Shown: positions 1-7,162 of the stretch, in pieces
How positions within the stretch are numbered: the stretch's first letter is position 1
Layout: every line of letters starts with the position of its first letter
DNA from: Nitrospirota bacterium
Lineage (GTDB): Bacteria; Nitrospirota; Thermodesulfovibrionia; Thermodesulfovibrionales; UBA6898
Assembly: GCA_021787505.1 (NCBI GenBank)
Contig: JAJYLU010000025.1
Coordinates: forward strand, 1-10,708
Length of the DNA: 10,708 bases
Reading direction: 5' to 3'
Program-made: the position numbers and the translations under genes
The notes under the pieces: generated by a model
Told to the model about the DNA's origin: nothing
What the model saw: the letters and a program-made list of their open reading frames with translations, nothing else
The model's database searches: none

Positions 1-1
1 G

Positions 2-574
2 ACGATCCATGACGCAGGCGCGATAAAGATCGTGGCCGCCCAGGATGAGCTTCGGCATCTGGAAGAGACCCTGCTGGAGACCCCTGACATCAGGGTTATC
101 GAAAGGGCGGATTTTCGCGGCGCGTATCAGGCGACCAACCTCATCCTCGAGGTGCCCTGGGACGCAGGATATGTCTGCCGGCGGTACGCAGAGACCAGGG
201 GCTGGGAGAAATACCTGAACCGCGGGATACCCAAAGAGGACCTGAAGAGGGGGTTGGAGCCCTTGCTCGGAAATACGGAACCGCGGATAAACATAGAGGT
301 GATACTCACCACATTGCCCGATATGGTCGAATCGGAACTCGGAAACAGTATCCACGAGGAAAGGATAATCGCCCAGAGGGACAACAAACGCTACAAAGGC
401 TATATCCCGACGAATGTCGAACTCCTTGTCGAATCCCTGTTTGCGGTCGGCTTCAGCCCCAGAATCGATATCGACCGGGTGCCGATCAAGCTCTGGGGAA
501 GGTACCTGCCCGAGACCCTGGGCTCATATATCCGGCGCCTGCATAACCTTCCTGAATATGACCTTATCAATTAG
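2..574 (+). CDS. 3' part of a gene, possibly RelA/SpoT-like nucleotidyltransferase fold (tentative)
   Basis: The frame is open from the first complete codon (position 2) to TAG at 572-574, so the gene begins outside the window; an internal GTG at 32 is unlikely to be its start. The visible 190 residues are soluble, with no membrane segment or signal peptide. Two patches faintly resemble (p)ppGpp synthetase/RelA-SpoT domains: a stretch reading RGAYQATNLILEV, which recalls the 'GY+a-H' strand, and ESELGNSIHEERI, which recalls the 'E...ELWAEIQH' helix of that family. The catalytic half would lie mostly upstream, so activity cannot be judged. The C-terminal part (GYIPTNVELLVESLFAVGF and IKLWGRYLPETL) is well formed but I do not recognise it. 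The coding call is firm; the family assignment is a weak impression and the protein should otherwise be called hypothetical. Confidence 0.6.
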   Translation, partial: TIHDAGAIKIVAAQDELRHLEETLLETPDIRVIERADFRGAYQATNLILEVPWDAGYVCRRYAETRGWEKYLNRGIPKEDLKRGLEPLLGNTEPRINIEVILTTLPDMVESELGNSIHEERIIAQRDNKRYKGYIPTNVELLVESLFAVGFSPRIDIDRVPIKLWGRYLPETLGSYIRRLHNLPEYDLIN

Positions 575-592
575 CGCCCGGGCTGCACCACC

Positions 593-623
593 TTTACGGC
601 AAGGCGGGCCGCTGCGATATAAT
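593..623 (+). promoter_or_regulatory. possible sigma-70 promoter before the GH43-like gene
   Basis: A perfect TATAAT lies at 618-623. The best -35 candidate is TTTACG at 593-598, giving a 19-bp spacer that is longer than ideal. Transcription from here would start very near the GTG at 629, implying a leaderless or nearly leaderless message, or a start slightly further downstream. No ribosome binding site is visible before 629. Confidence 0.25.
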
Positions 624-628
624 AATAC

Positions 629-1647
629 GTGTCTAGGATCATCACGATTGCGGTGCTGCTGGCGTCCCTCCTTTTCTCCACGCCACTGCGGCCTGCAACG
701 GAAACGACCTATTCCAACCCTGTCCTCGTCGATACCTACTCTATCAGGAGGCTGAAGCCGGCGCCGTACACCGGATCGCTCGGTATAGGCGACCCGGCTG
801 TCATTTTTCATGAGGGGAAATACTATCTCTACCCGACCGGTGACAACCACAGCTACAACGTCTACGTATCGGATGACCTCGTCCACTGGACAAAGGGGCC
901 GAAGGTGTTTCAGACCGACGAGACCGGCCTCTGGGCCCCCGACGTCTTTTTCAATCCCGACGACGGAATGTTTTACCTGTATTACACGGTTGACGGCGGG
1001 ATCGGCGTTGCCTCATCCGGTCGCCCCGACGGAGTTTTCCATGACCTGGGGAGCCTGATCAGAAACGCAATAGACGCACACATGTTCCGGGATGACGACG
1101 GCGGTTACTATCTGTATTACGCCCGGTACCCGGAGTTCGGGATATTCGTCCAGCCGATGGCAAGCCCCCTCCTGAAGAAGGGAGGACCCGTTCACTCATT
1201 GCGCCGGCCGAAGACTGGGAGATGAAGGATGTGCCGATTACCGAGGCGCCATGGATACTCAAACATAAGAGCGTCTATTATCTCCTCTATTCAGGAGGCA
1301 GCGCGGATTCGGAGCATTACGCCATCGGCTACGCAACCGCGAAAAGCCCCCTCGGGCCGTTTACCAAGTACCGTGAGAACCCGATTGTCCGGGAAGGCAA
1401 CGGCATCCTCGGGCCAGGCCACATCAGCGTCACCATGGACCTCGACGGGAAATTGTGGATGGTTTACCACCAGCAGAAGAACGAGACGAGGGGCTGGAAC
1501 AGGATAATCTGCATCGACCCTCTCTGGTTCGATGGAAAGGGGGTGCTCCACGGAAGGGCATCGAGGGCAACCCCGGAGCCTGTGCCCGTTACAGCCGGTG
1601 GGGCGGAGAAACGGCACGGAAGTAAAGAATATACGCGGGCGTATTAA
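629..1647 (+). pseudogene. secreted glycoside hydrolase family 43-like protein, frameshifted
   Basis: Two overlapping frames (629-1225 and 1222-1647) form one protein if a single base is restored. Adding one C to the CCC at 1187-1189 gives a continuous 339-residue product whose junction reads KKGGPRSLIAPAEDWE. The first 23 residues form a signal peptide (basic MSR, then a hydrophobic core). GH43 five-bladed beta-propeller features are present: GDPAVIF with the likely general-base Asp at residue 55, WAPDVFF at about 102, IDAHMFRDDDG with the likely pKa-modulating Asp at 149, and in the second frame TEAPWILK with the likely general-acid Glu. GPGHISVTMDLDGKLW also fits the family. Such enzymes cleave arabinose- or xylose-containing glycans in or beyond the periplasm. 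All three catalytic carboxylates survive and the downstream frame is undamaged, so a sequencing error or very recent mutation is as likely as true decay. GTG 629 follows an in-frame stop at 623 and is the only start giving the signal peptide. Confidence 0.72.
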
Positions 1648-1681
1648 TTCTACTGCGCGCATCACGGACAGAGGGAAGACC

Positions 1682-2905
1682 TCACGAAACCAGCGCGGTC
1701 CAGACGACCGCGATGCCGAAGGATGCGACGGTCACAGGTACCCCGATCCGGGCATGCTCCCTGAACCCGATCTCGACTCCATAACCCTTTGCCTGTTCGA
1801 AGGTGATGAGGTTCGCGATGCTTCCGATTGTGATAAGGTTGCCGGCGAACGTGCTCGAAAGCGCAAGCACATACCACTGGACATGCTGCGAAGGATCGAG
1901 GAACTTGGTGAGAAGCATCGTGGCCGGAACGTTGCTCACGAGGTTGCTGAGTATGCCCGAGATCATGGCGAGGAAAAAGAGGTTCCGGATGTCGATACCA
2001 TGCGACCCGAGAGAATCTACTATCAGGAGAGGCATTCCGGTTGTCTCGAGCCCCCTGATGACGATGAAGAGTGCGCAAAAGAGTGTGAGGAGATGCCAGT
2101 CTACGAGGCCGAGGATCGAGCGCGTATGCATGCTCCTGCTGCAGAGGAGTATGCCCGCAATGCAGATCGCGCTTATCTCACGCGGCACCGAAGTGAAGAA
2201 GAGGGCTATCAGAACAACTGTCGCTGCGATGCCCTTCATGCTCTGATGCCTGTCAAAGGCCGGCCATGAGGTCCCGATGATTTTACCCGTGGCAGGCGTC
2301 TTTGCAAGGTCCGTTTTGTAGGTCGTCCGGATTATAAGATACGCAGCTCCCAGCGCAAGGGCGGAGGGGGGGCCGCACCAGAGGAGAAAATGTCCGAAAT
2401 GGAGCCTGCCGAGCTGTCCTATGAGCATGTTCTGGGGGTTTCCTATGATCGTTGCCGCGGACCCGATGTTGCTAGCCGCGACCATGCCTATGAGAAACGG
2501 TACGGGGTTGAGGCCGGCGTTCAGGAGCGAGACGGCGAGGACCGGCGTAAAGGCAAGACAGACGATGTCATTCATCAACACCGCAGACAAAAGGGCGCTT
2601 GCGCACATCACGGACAGGAGGAACCCCCCGGGCCTTTTGAGGAAAGCGGTGAGCCTTAGCGCAACCCAGGTGTAAAACCCGCTCAGCGTGAACTGCGACG
2701 ACAGTACCATAAGTCCGTAGAGGAGAAGGATCGTGGGCATGTCTATCGACAAGACAGCTTTGTGGACCGAGAGTTCCCCTGTGGCGATCATGGCGATCGC
2801 CCCCAGAAGCGCGATGCCCGTCCTGTCGAGGGCAAGGCCCGGGACGCCTCCTAACGCGATTCCCGCATAGGTGATCGCCGCGACTGCAAGAACCAGCTGG
2901 TTCAT
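1682..2905 (-). CDS. ArsB/NhaD/SLC13-type inner-membrane ion permease
   Basis: This 407-residue protein is almost entirely hydrophobic, with roughly ten to eleven membrane segments, and has the two-fold inverted-repeat layout of the ion transporter superfamily (ArsB arsenite, NhaD sodium/proton, CitMHS and DASS families). The first half carries MNDIVCLAFTPV at about 111 and ASNIGSAATIIGNPQN at 144-159. The second half carries the matching NLVSNVPATMLL at 321-332 and FAGNLITIGSIANLI at 353-367. These paired Asn/Pro/Gly hairpins form the substrate and sodium site in the family. It would move an anion or exchange Na+/H+ across the inner membrane; the sequence does not settle the substrate. No arsR or arsC neighbour supports an arsenite role. 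The ATG at 2905 is preceded by GGAGGAG (2908-2914), which fixes the start. It is convergent with the GH43-like gene, with only a 34-bp gap. Confidence 0.88.
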   Translation of the reverse strand: MNQLVLAVAAITYAGIALGGVPGLALDRTGIALLGAIAMIATGELSVHKAVLSIDMPTILLLYGLMVLSSQFTLSGFYTWVALRLTAFLKRPGGFLLSVMCASALLSAVLMNDIVCLAFTPVLAVSLLNAGLNPVPFLIGMVAASNIGSAATIIGNPQNMLIGQLGRLHFGHFLLWCGPPSALALGAAYLIIRTTYKTDLAKTPATGKIIGTSWPAFDRHQSMKGIAATVVLIALFFTSVPREISAICIAGILLCSRSMHTRSILGLVDWHLLTLFCALFIVIRGLETTGMPLLIVDSLGSHGIDIRNLFFLAMISGILSNLVSNVPATMLLTKFLDPSQHVQWYVLALSSTFAGNLITIGSIANLITFEQAKGYGVEIGFREHARIGVPVTVASFGIAVVWTALVS

Positions 2906-2970
2906 TTCTCCTCCATCCTGCTTTTTCTTCCCGATGGCTACTATTGTATCCTGATGATCGGGGAAAATGG

Positions 2971-2998
2971 GAGTAAAGGGTAAGGAGTAAAGGGTAAG
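2971..2998. repeat. 14-bp tandem direct repeat, two copies
   Basis: The unit GAGTAAAGGGTAAG occurs twice head to tail (2971-2984 and 2985-2998), and the first four bases recur at 2999-3002. It sits in the 100-bp gap between the start of the permease gene and the end of the lipoprotein gene, just after the TGA-free tail region. It may be a slippage product or part of a longer interspersed element. Confidence 0.85.
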
Positions 2999-3005
2999 GA
3001 GTGAC

Positions 3006-3623
3006 CTATCTGAGTTTAGCCAGAAATTTCCCGGCCACCTTCATCTGCACCGTCTTGTCCTTCGGCATCGTGACATGGATCCTGACGTTGCCCTGGCGTA
3101 CCGCTAGCGAGAGGTTTATGTCGGTCCATACTGCGTCGTCGCCGATCCCGCTGATATCGCTGTACGCGCCTTTCGGGAGATTCTCCTTGAATGGCGAAAC
3201 GCTGCCCGCGGCTTCGAGACGGCTCCGGTACTGCGCCATACCCCGTACCGCCTCTTCGACGCTCTTTGCTACGCTGACGTTGAACGACATATTTTTTCCG
3301 ATATCCCCGCTTTCAAAGCTGCACTGCCAGTTGCCCGCATATAGTTCCTCGGTCTTTGCCGTCACCTTTGAGGCCGGCACACCCAGTATCCCGGCCGCAT
3401 CTCCGGCAGTAAACCCGTTACAGTCAGCCATGTCGGGCTGATAGAGTTTCCCGGCCTTGTGCGGTTGAGGGCTTCCAACTTCAGCGGGCCTGCCGGTATT
3501 CGTTGTGCCTGTCGTCTGTGACCTCTTGCAGGCGCCGAAAAAGAATACCATGAAAAAGCAGATGCCGACCATTGGAGTCAGCCGCAGCAAAAGCAGGCAT
3601 GGGGATCTTTTTCTTCCGTTCAT
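3006..3623 (-). CDS. putative lipoprotein of unknown function
   Basis: The frame reaches back to 3671, but ATG 3623 gives the most sensible product: 205 residues with a basic N-terminus (MNGRKR), a hydrophobic segment, and a lipobox-like FFGAC with Cys32. The -3 residue is Phe, which is atypical. After a Ser/Thr/Gly-rich linker comes a compact domain with two further Cys (DMADCNGF and WQCSFE) that could form a periplasmic disulfide. A segment with helix-forming AGDAAGILGVPASKV followed by strands loosely recalls DUF3558-like lipoproteins, but this is only a resemblance. No strong ribosome binding site precedes any of the three possible ATG codons (3671, 3641, 3623). An earlier start would overlap the gene tail at 3658-3801. 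The gene may have been the second member of an operon whose first gene is now truncated. Confidence 0.7.
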   Translation of the reverse strand: MNGRKRSPCLLLLRLTPMVGICFFMVFFFGACKRSQTTGTTNTGRPAEVGSPQPHKAGKLYQPDMADCNGFTAGDAAGILGVPASKVTAKTEELYAGNWQCSFESGDIGKNMSFNVSVAKSVEEAVRGMAQYRSRLEAAGSVSPFKENLPKGAYSDISGIGDDAVWTDINLSLAVRQGNVRIHVTMPKDKTVQMKVAGKFLAKLR

Positions 3624-3636
3624 CGTACTGTACGAT
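3622..3636. repeat. 15-bp palindrome overlapping the lipoprotein start
   Basis: ATCGTAC and GTACGAT form a perfect 7-bp inverted repeat around a single T, and the left arm contains the start codon of the lipoprotein gene. It could be an operator or a short RNA hairpin masking initiation. About one such palindrome is expected by chance in 10 kb, so function is unproven. Confidence 0.2.
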
Positions 3637-3657
3637 AACATGGGACCAAGACAACGT

Positions 3658-3801
3658 TCAACCCTGTGCATTCAGCGTGTTTTTCGGGAATCCGGCGGGA
3701 AACTCACTCTTCGGGTTAGTCGAGAAGTTGATCTTAGAGGAACAAATGTCCTTCACGAATCCGGCGATCGCAAAGGGTTCTCTCCAGTCACTTAAAGGTG
3801 T
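3658..3801 (-). pseudogene. C-terminal remnant of an unidentified gene
   Basis: On the minus strand the frame from 3801 to TGA at 3658-3660 encodes 47 residues with ordinary globular composition, including WREPFAIAGFVKDICSSK and FSTNPKSEFPAGFPK. A stop codon at 3802-3804 blocks it upstream, and the only internal start is a GTG at 3756 without a ribosome binding site. I do not recognise the family. It reads more like real protein than the other frames here, and its upstream end falls exactly where the opposite-strand fragment begins. I infer that it is the tail of a gene that lost its 5' part. It could also be a chance frame. Confidence 0.3.
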
Positions 3802-4074
3802 TTAGTTTCGGTCGATAATACGGCCAAGACGCTCACAGTTAAAGGAAAAAAGGGTGAGGCAACAATCGTTGCCGACCAATCAGCAAAAGTGACTATTGGT
3901 AAGGAGAAGAAGTCTTTCGAAGACTCAAAGGCAGGTGAGCACGTAACAGTGAGATACCAGAAAAAAGAGGGTAAGCTTTTGGCAAACACTATTGCTGCTG
4001 CCCCTTCGCGTGCCGAAAAGATGGAGAAGGCGCCTGGAATGGCTCCCCAAAAGGGGCCTGAAAAGCACGGTTAA
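3796..4074 (+). pseudogene. 5'-truncated secreted DUF5666-like beta-barrel domain protein
   Basis: The frame runs from just after the TAA at 3793 to TAA at 4072-4074. The only internal starts, such as GTG 3889, fall in the middle of the domain. The translated segment reads VSVDNTAKTLTVKGKKGE, then VADQSAKVTIGKEKK, then AGEHVTVRYQKKEGK. This is the typical 'V-x-V-D-x-x-A-K-T-L-T-V-K-G' start and 'L-x-D-L-K-x-G-x-x-V-T-V-x-Y' middle of small periplasmic DUF5666-like proteins. Such proteins normally have a signal peptide and about 20-40 residues before this point; here they are missing, and codon 3799-3804 gives CL instead of the expected G-V/E-V. The tail is Ala/Pro/Lys rich. The 2+ frame just upstream ends SLKGV at 3802, so a frameshift rather than loss is possible, but that frame has no signal peptide. 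A terminator follows at 4092. Confidence 0.6.
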
Positions 4075-4091
4075 TATCATAAACGACACAC

Positions 4092-4132
4092 AAAGAAAGG
4101 AGGACCCGGAAATGCCGCGCCCTCCTTTCTTT
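4092..4132 (+). terminator. long hairpin terminator after the truncated gene
   Basis: AAAGAAAGGAGG (4092-4103) pairs perfectly over 12 bp with CCTCCTTTCTTT (4121-4132), leaving a 17-nt loop. The 3' arm ends in a T-rich run and is followed by TATC, so it fits an intrinsic terminator about 20 nt after the stop at 4074. The purine-rich 5' arm means that it would be weaker on the minus strand. Confidence 0.7.
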
Positions 4133-4188
4133 ATCACTCGGCTGCCACTATCTGGACGAAATGCTTGTGAATTGTTAAGATTGAGTTG

Positions 4189-5019
4189 ATGGGAGTCATT
4201 GACTGGCTGAAGAATGTCGTGAGGCCTCAGCAAACGGTACCGCCTCTTCCGCGGCAGACACCCTATAGACCTCCTGAAGAACCGACTCAGGCAGCCCCGG
4301 AGCAGGAGGAACAGGAACCACCGGCCGGGCCCGAGTACGCAGTAAAGCGGCGCTACGAGCGTTTTGCGGTCGGGGACAGGGACCTCACGGCGAAGGCGGC
4401 ACTTGCAGACATCATCGAGCTCTACAACATCAGCACCGCCGGCTGCTGCATCGTCACGACCAAGACACTTAACCCCGGAGACAATGTCCTCCTGAAGCTT
4501 CCGCACGAGAAGGTCTCCTCTCCGCTCAAATGCACGATAATCTGGGAACGGGCTGAGGAAGAAACCGCAGCAGAAGGGCAGGCTGCGAACCTCCGCAAGG
4601 CCGGCCTGAAGTTCAGCGACCTCGACACAGGTACACTCGTCAGGATCAAGGATTTCATGCGGCTGGTCGGGATCCCTTCTGATCAGAAACTGGAAGACGG
4701 TTTGCGGCCGAGTCCGCTGCGATACAGCATCTTCACCCATGAGAAGGCGAGGATGAATTACCCCACCACATTTCCGGTCAAGAAGATCAGTCTGGGAGGC
4801 ATGCTCGTGGAGACCGAAAGCGACCTCGATGCCGGCGAACGATACCCGATGGCGCTTTACCTGCCTGAAGGCGACCGGCCGGTGAGGTTTCGCGGCCGCG
4901 TTGCATCGAAGGTCCCGACAGGAAGGGGCTTTGATATCGGCGTAGAATTCTGCGACATGAGCGATGATGACCGCGACCGGCTTGCCTCATTCATCAGGAC
5001 GCTCACCGTCATGCCCTGA
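4189..5019 (+). CDS. tandem PilZ-domain protein, likely c-di-GMP effector
   Basis: The 276-residue product has no membrane segment. A Pro/Gln/Glu-rich linker (residues 13-48) leads to a first PilZ-like domain (about 54-155) with KRRYERF at 53-59 and NISTAG at 80-85, matching the RxxxR and [D/N]xSxxG c-di-GMP motifs. A second domain (about 177-272) starts SPLRYSIFTHEKAR and has KKISLGGM at 198-205; here the Asp/Asn of the second motif is replaced by Lys, so this copy may not bind the nucleotide. PilZ proteins relay c-di-GMP levels to motility, biofilm or polysaccharide machinery; the target is not shown. A TTG at 4186 directly precedes the ATG at 4189. The ATG is preferred, with only a weak GAG upstream. 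The THEP1-type gene starts 29 bp after its stop, suggesting co-transcription. Confidence 0.85.
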   Translation: MGVIDWLKNVVRPQQTVPPLPRQTPYRPPEEPTQAAPEQEEQEPPAGPEYAVKRRYERFAVGDRDLTAKAALADIIELYNISTAGCCIVTTKTLNPGDNVLLKLPHEKVSSPLKCTIIWERAEEETAAEGQAANLRKAGLKFSDLDTGTLVRIKDFMRLVGIPSDQKLEDGLRPSPLRYSIFTHEKARMNYPTTFPVKKISLGGMLVETESDLDAGERYPMALYLPEGDRPVRFRGRVASKVPTGRGFDIGVEFCDMSDDDRDRLASFIRTLTVMP

Positions 5020-5048
5020 GGGCCGGCCTGCAACCTGACGATCTCCTT

Positions 5049-5579
5049 ATGAACGCCCGCAAGAAGAATATCTTCCTCACCGGAACCCCCTCGTCCGGAA
5101 AGACGACGGTGATCAGGCGTGTGATCCCGAGACTCCCCCTCCCGGCAGACGGCTTTTACACTGAAGAAGAGAGGGGCGAAGACGGAAGGGCCGGGTTTGT
5201 AATGCGGACGCTCGACGGGAAAGAGGCCTATCTCGCCCATCGGCAGATACGGTCCGACTTCCATATCAGGCGGTACGGCGTGAGCATCGAAAATATTGAT
5301 ACGGTCGCGGTCCCTTCGATCGCGCCAAAGGAAGGCCGGATCATCATCCTCGATGAGATCGGCAAGATGGAATGTTTTTCGGAAGCCTTCAGACAAGCGG
5401 CGGTCAGGGCGCTAGGTTCCACAAGCATCGTGGTCGGCACGATCACCTTCGGGGGAGACGAGTTCATTCTCGGGATAAAGGCAAGACCGGACATCGAGAT
5501 ACTTGAGGTGACACCGGAGAACAGGGACGCGCTTCCCGACCTGGTCCTCGAAAAGATCAACTCGCTCCTGAAGACATAG
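5049..5579 (+). CDS. THEP1-type nucleoside-triphosphatase (NTPase 1 family)
   Basis: This 176-residue P-loop protein matches the THEP1/NTPase_1 family in length (about 170-190). The Walker A motif is GTPSSGKTT (12-20), following the hydrophobic strand NIFLT. GFYTEEER (35-42), with GFVMRTLDGKEAYLAH after it, is the family's usual glycine-rich strand segment. Walker B is RIIILDEIGKME (97-108), with the DEIG signature. A late conserved segment reads EILEVTPENRDALP. Characterised members hydrolyse ATP, GTP and other NTPs slowly, and the cellular role is unclear. No Shine-Dalgarno sequence is evident before ATG 5049, so translation may depend on coupling to the PilZ gene 29 bp upstream. I see no clear terminator after it, only a 4-bp stem with T6 at 5585-5590. 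Confidence 0.88.
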   Translation: MNARKKNIFLTGTPSSGKTTVIRRVIPRLPLPADGFYTEEERGEDGRAGFVMRTLDGKEAYLAHRQIRSDFHIRRYGVSIENIDTVAVPSIAPKEGRIIILDEIGKMECFSEAFRQAAVRALGSTSIVVGTITFGGDEFILGIKARPDIEILEVTPENRDALPDLVLEKINSLLKT

Positions 5580-5609
5580 TCTCCCTTTTTTCCCGTCGAA
5601 GACTCTTTA

Positions 5610-5618
5610 TGCTATAAT
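5610..5618 (+). promoter_or_regulatory. extended -10 promoter for the ankyrin gene
   Basis: TGC followed by TATAAT (5613-5618) forms a consensus extended -10 element 57 bp before the ankyrin start codon. No good -35 hexamer is visible about 17 bp upstream, which an extended -10 can tolerate. Confidence 0.5.
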
Positions 5619-5674
5619 GATCACAATTCCTGTCCTGAGAAGACCCTGCCGGACAAGGGAAAAAGGAGGGGGGC

Positions 5675-6124
5675 ATGAATATGCGCGTGAGAGGGTACGT
5701 CGTGTTTCTTATACTTGCGGCACTATACGCGGGATCCGCATCTGCAGGAGATCTGGACAAGGGGTTTGCCAGGGCGGTTGCCGATGGCGATGTCCTGAAG
5801 CTGAAGACGCTGATCGGCCAGGGGGCCGACGTCAACGCCACGAACAAGGAAGGGGAGACGGCGCTGATGGTAGCCAGCCTCGAAGGAAAACTCGATGTGG
5901 CTAAACTCCTTGTTGAAAAAGGCGCCGAGGTCAATGCGAAAGACAGCGTCGGCGCCAATGCGCTGCACTATGCCGCCATAGGCGGCTCCCTGGATGTAAT
6001 AAAGTATCTCCTGGAGAAGGGGGCGGACACTCACGCAAGGACAGAATACGGCGATACGGCCGCATCCATCTCTGAGATGAAGGGGCAGAAAGCCGCGGTC
6101 GAATTCCTGAAGGCAAAGGAATAA
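5675..6124 (+). CDS. secreted ankyrin-repeat protein
   Basis: The ATG at 5675 is preceded by GGAGGGGGG (about 5665-5673), a strong ribosome binding site. The 149-residue product has a signal peptide (MNMRVR, hydrophobic core, likely cleavage after ASA at residue 24), so it is exported to the periplasm or beyond. The rest consists of about four ankyrin repeats: a degenerate capping repeat at 27-56 (AVADGDVLKLKTLIGQGADVN), clear repeats at 59-90 and 92-123 with the G-x-T/N-A-L-x-x-A signature (GETALMVASLEGKLDVAKLL and GANALHYAAIGGSLDVIKYL), and a shorter one at 125-148. Ankyrin stacks bind protein partners; none is indicated here. It has its own promoter-like -10 and appears to be a separate unit from the upstream NTPase, with the ppnP gene 56 bp downstream in the same direction. 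Confidence 0.88.
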   Translation: MNMRVRGYVVFLILAALYAGSASAGDLDKGFARAVADGDVLKLKTLIGQGADVNATNKEGETALMVASLEGKLDVAKLLVEKGAEVNAKDSVGANALHYAAIGGSLDVIKYLLEKGADTHARTEYGDTAASISEMKGQKAAVEFLKAKE

Positions 6125-6180
6125 ATATCGAAGCCAGCGGTTGGCGGGACGGTCTTGCGCGACAGGCAAAGAGGTGAACA

Positions 6181-6495
6181 ATGGAAGAGTTTAAAGGGGT
6201 GACGGTCGTCAAAAAGGCGAACGTGTATTTTGACGGGAAGGTGACGAGCAGGACGATCATCTTTGCCGACGGCTCGAAAAAGACTCTCGGGGTGATGCTC
6301 CCCGGGGAATATGAGTTCAATACAACCGACAAGGAGATCATGGAGATCATGTCCGGCGAGCTCGGCGTGTTGTTCTCTGGCGAGAAGAGCTGGAAGACGA
6401 TAAGGGCCGGAGAGTCCTTCGAGGTCCCTGCAAAATCTACCTTCAGGCTAAGGGTGAAGACCATCAGCGATTATTGCTGTTCCTTCGCGAAATAA
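6181..6495 (+). CDS. ppnP: pyrimidine/purine nucleoside phosphorylase PpnP (YaiE/DUF1255)
   Basis: The 104-residue product aligns with E. coli PpnP (94 residues) along its whole length: [13 protein letters not shown] matches the family's EYFSGKVKS start, [20 protein letters not shown] matches the GVMxxGEYxFxT core, and SGELGVLF followed by [15 protein letters not shown] matches the cupin strands and the VP-x-x-S-x-F motif. PpnP is a small cytosolic cupin that phosphorolyses several ribonucleosides to the free base and ribose-1-phosphate, feeding nucleoside salvage. The start is supported by GAGGTG (6171-6176) four bases before ATG. It may be read through from the ankyrin gene, since no terminator is visible in the 56-bp gap. 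Confidence 0.9.
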   Translation: MEEFKGVTVVKKANVYFDGKVTSRTIIFADGSKKTLGVMLPGEYEFNTTDKEIMEIMSGELGVLFSGEKSWKTIRAGESFEVPAKSTFRLRVKTISDYCCSFAK

Positions 6496-6595
6496 CGGTT
6501 GTTCATTCTCAGTCTCCACGCCGTACTGTTCGCCCTCCCGGTTTTGGGCTACACTATAGGTATGCTCGAGGTATGCCCGACGAAAGGAGTTCACG

Positions 6596-7084
6596 ATGAA
6601 GATTATTCTCTCATGCTGCGCATTTGTTGCCGCGCTGGCGGTGATTTTCACTATTCCCTCATTCTCCCTCGCGGACGAGAGTTTTGCACCGAAGAGGATA
6701 TTCACCAAACATTTCAATAAGACGCTCTTCGATATCACATCACACGCTGACTACAGTGTCGAGGTGCTTCTGGATGACAGTGAATATCCGATAGGCAAGA
6801 ACGTCGTAGGCATCGTGGTGCATGACTCGCATGACGCCGATGTGAAGGGGGCCCAACTTGTTATCGGCCTCAAGAATCTTGCAACGGGCCAGGTCACAGC
6901 CGGACCGTCCAGGGTCCAGGACAAAAAGAACGGCCTCTATATCGTTTCGGGTCTCGACCTCAGGAAAGAGGGCAGATGGGAACTGTCGATTACGGTAAAG
7001 AAAGGCGGCGTTTCGGATGGCGTGAAATTCGTCCTGCCTGATGCACTGAAAGAAAGGGTGCCGAAGGGAAGATACTCGCCCTAA
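6596..7084 (+). CDS. secreted YtkA/FixH-like domain protein
   Basis: The 162-residue product starts with a signal peptide (MKIILSCCAF, hydrophobic core, likely cleavage near SLA-DE at about 27). The remainder is a single all-beta domain of the YtkA/FixH type: a strand with SVEVLLDD, then GKNVVGIVVHDSHDADVKGA as the 'G-x-N-x-x-x-V-x-V-x-D..G-A' core, then NGLYIVSGLDLRKEGRWEL matching the closing 'G-x-Y-x-x-x-x-x-L-x-x-x-G-x-W-x-L' pattern. Domains of this type occur in copper and cytochrome-oxidase-associated proteins and in efflux contexts; no such partner is next to it, so the role is open. AAAGGAG (6583-6589) lies 6 bases before the ATG. The 100-bp upstream gap has only weak promoter candidates (TACACT at 6550). 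Its 3' end faces the convergent msrA gene. Confidence 0.8.
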   Translation: MKIILSCCAFVAALAVIFTIPSFSLADESFAPKRIFTKHFNKTLFDITSHADYSVEVLLDDSEYPIGKNVVGIVVHDSHDADVKGAQLVIGLKNLATGQVTAGPSRVQDKKNGLYIVSGLDLRKEGRWELSITVKKGGVSDGVKFVLPDALKERVPKGRYSP

Positions 7085-7162
7085 TTAACTCAAAGTTGCA
7101 GAAGTAACAAAGTGCCGGAGCAGCGAGGATAGAGCACAACCAGCACCTTTGATTTCCGACCT

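Noticed and set aside
1532..2269. Long plus-strand frame of 245 codons opposite the permease gene.
   Set aside because: It is highly charged and repetitive, which is typical of the antisense of a hydrophobic membrane protein; the minus-strand permease has clear family motifs and a ribosome binding site.
5572..5590. AGAC-ATA-GTCT followed by T6 as a terminator of the THEP1-type gene.
   Set aside because: A 4-bp stem overlapping the stop codon is too weak to support a terminator call.
6558..6576. Direct repeat AGGTATGC twice, 11 bp apart, upstream of the YtkA/FixH-like gene as an operator.
   Set aside because: Only 8 bp, two copies, and no defined promoter to place it against; probably chance.
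7108..7151. Imperfect inverted repeat CAAAGTGC/GCACCTTTG between the YtkA/FixH-like gene and msrA as a bidirectional terminator.
   Set aside because: The stem is bulged, the loop is 27 nt and no T run follows on either strand.
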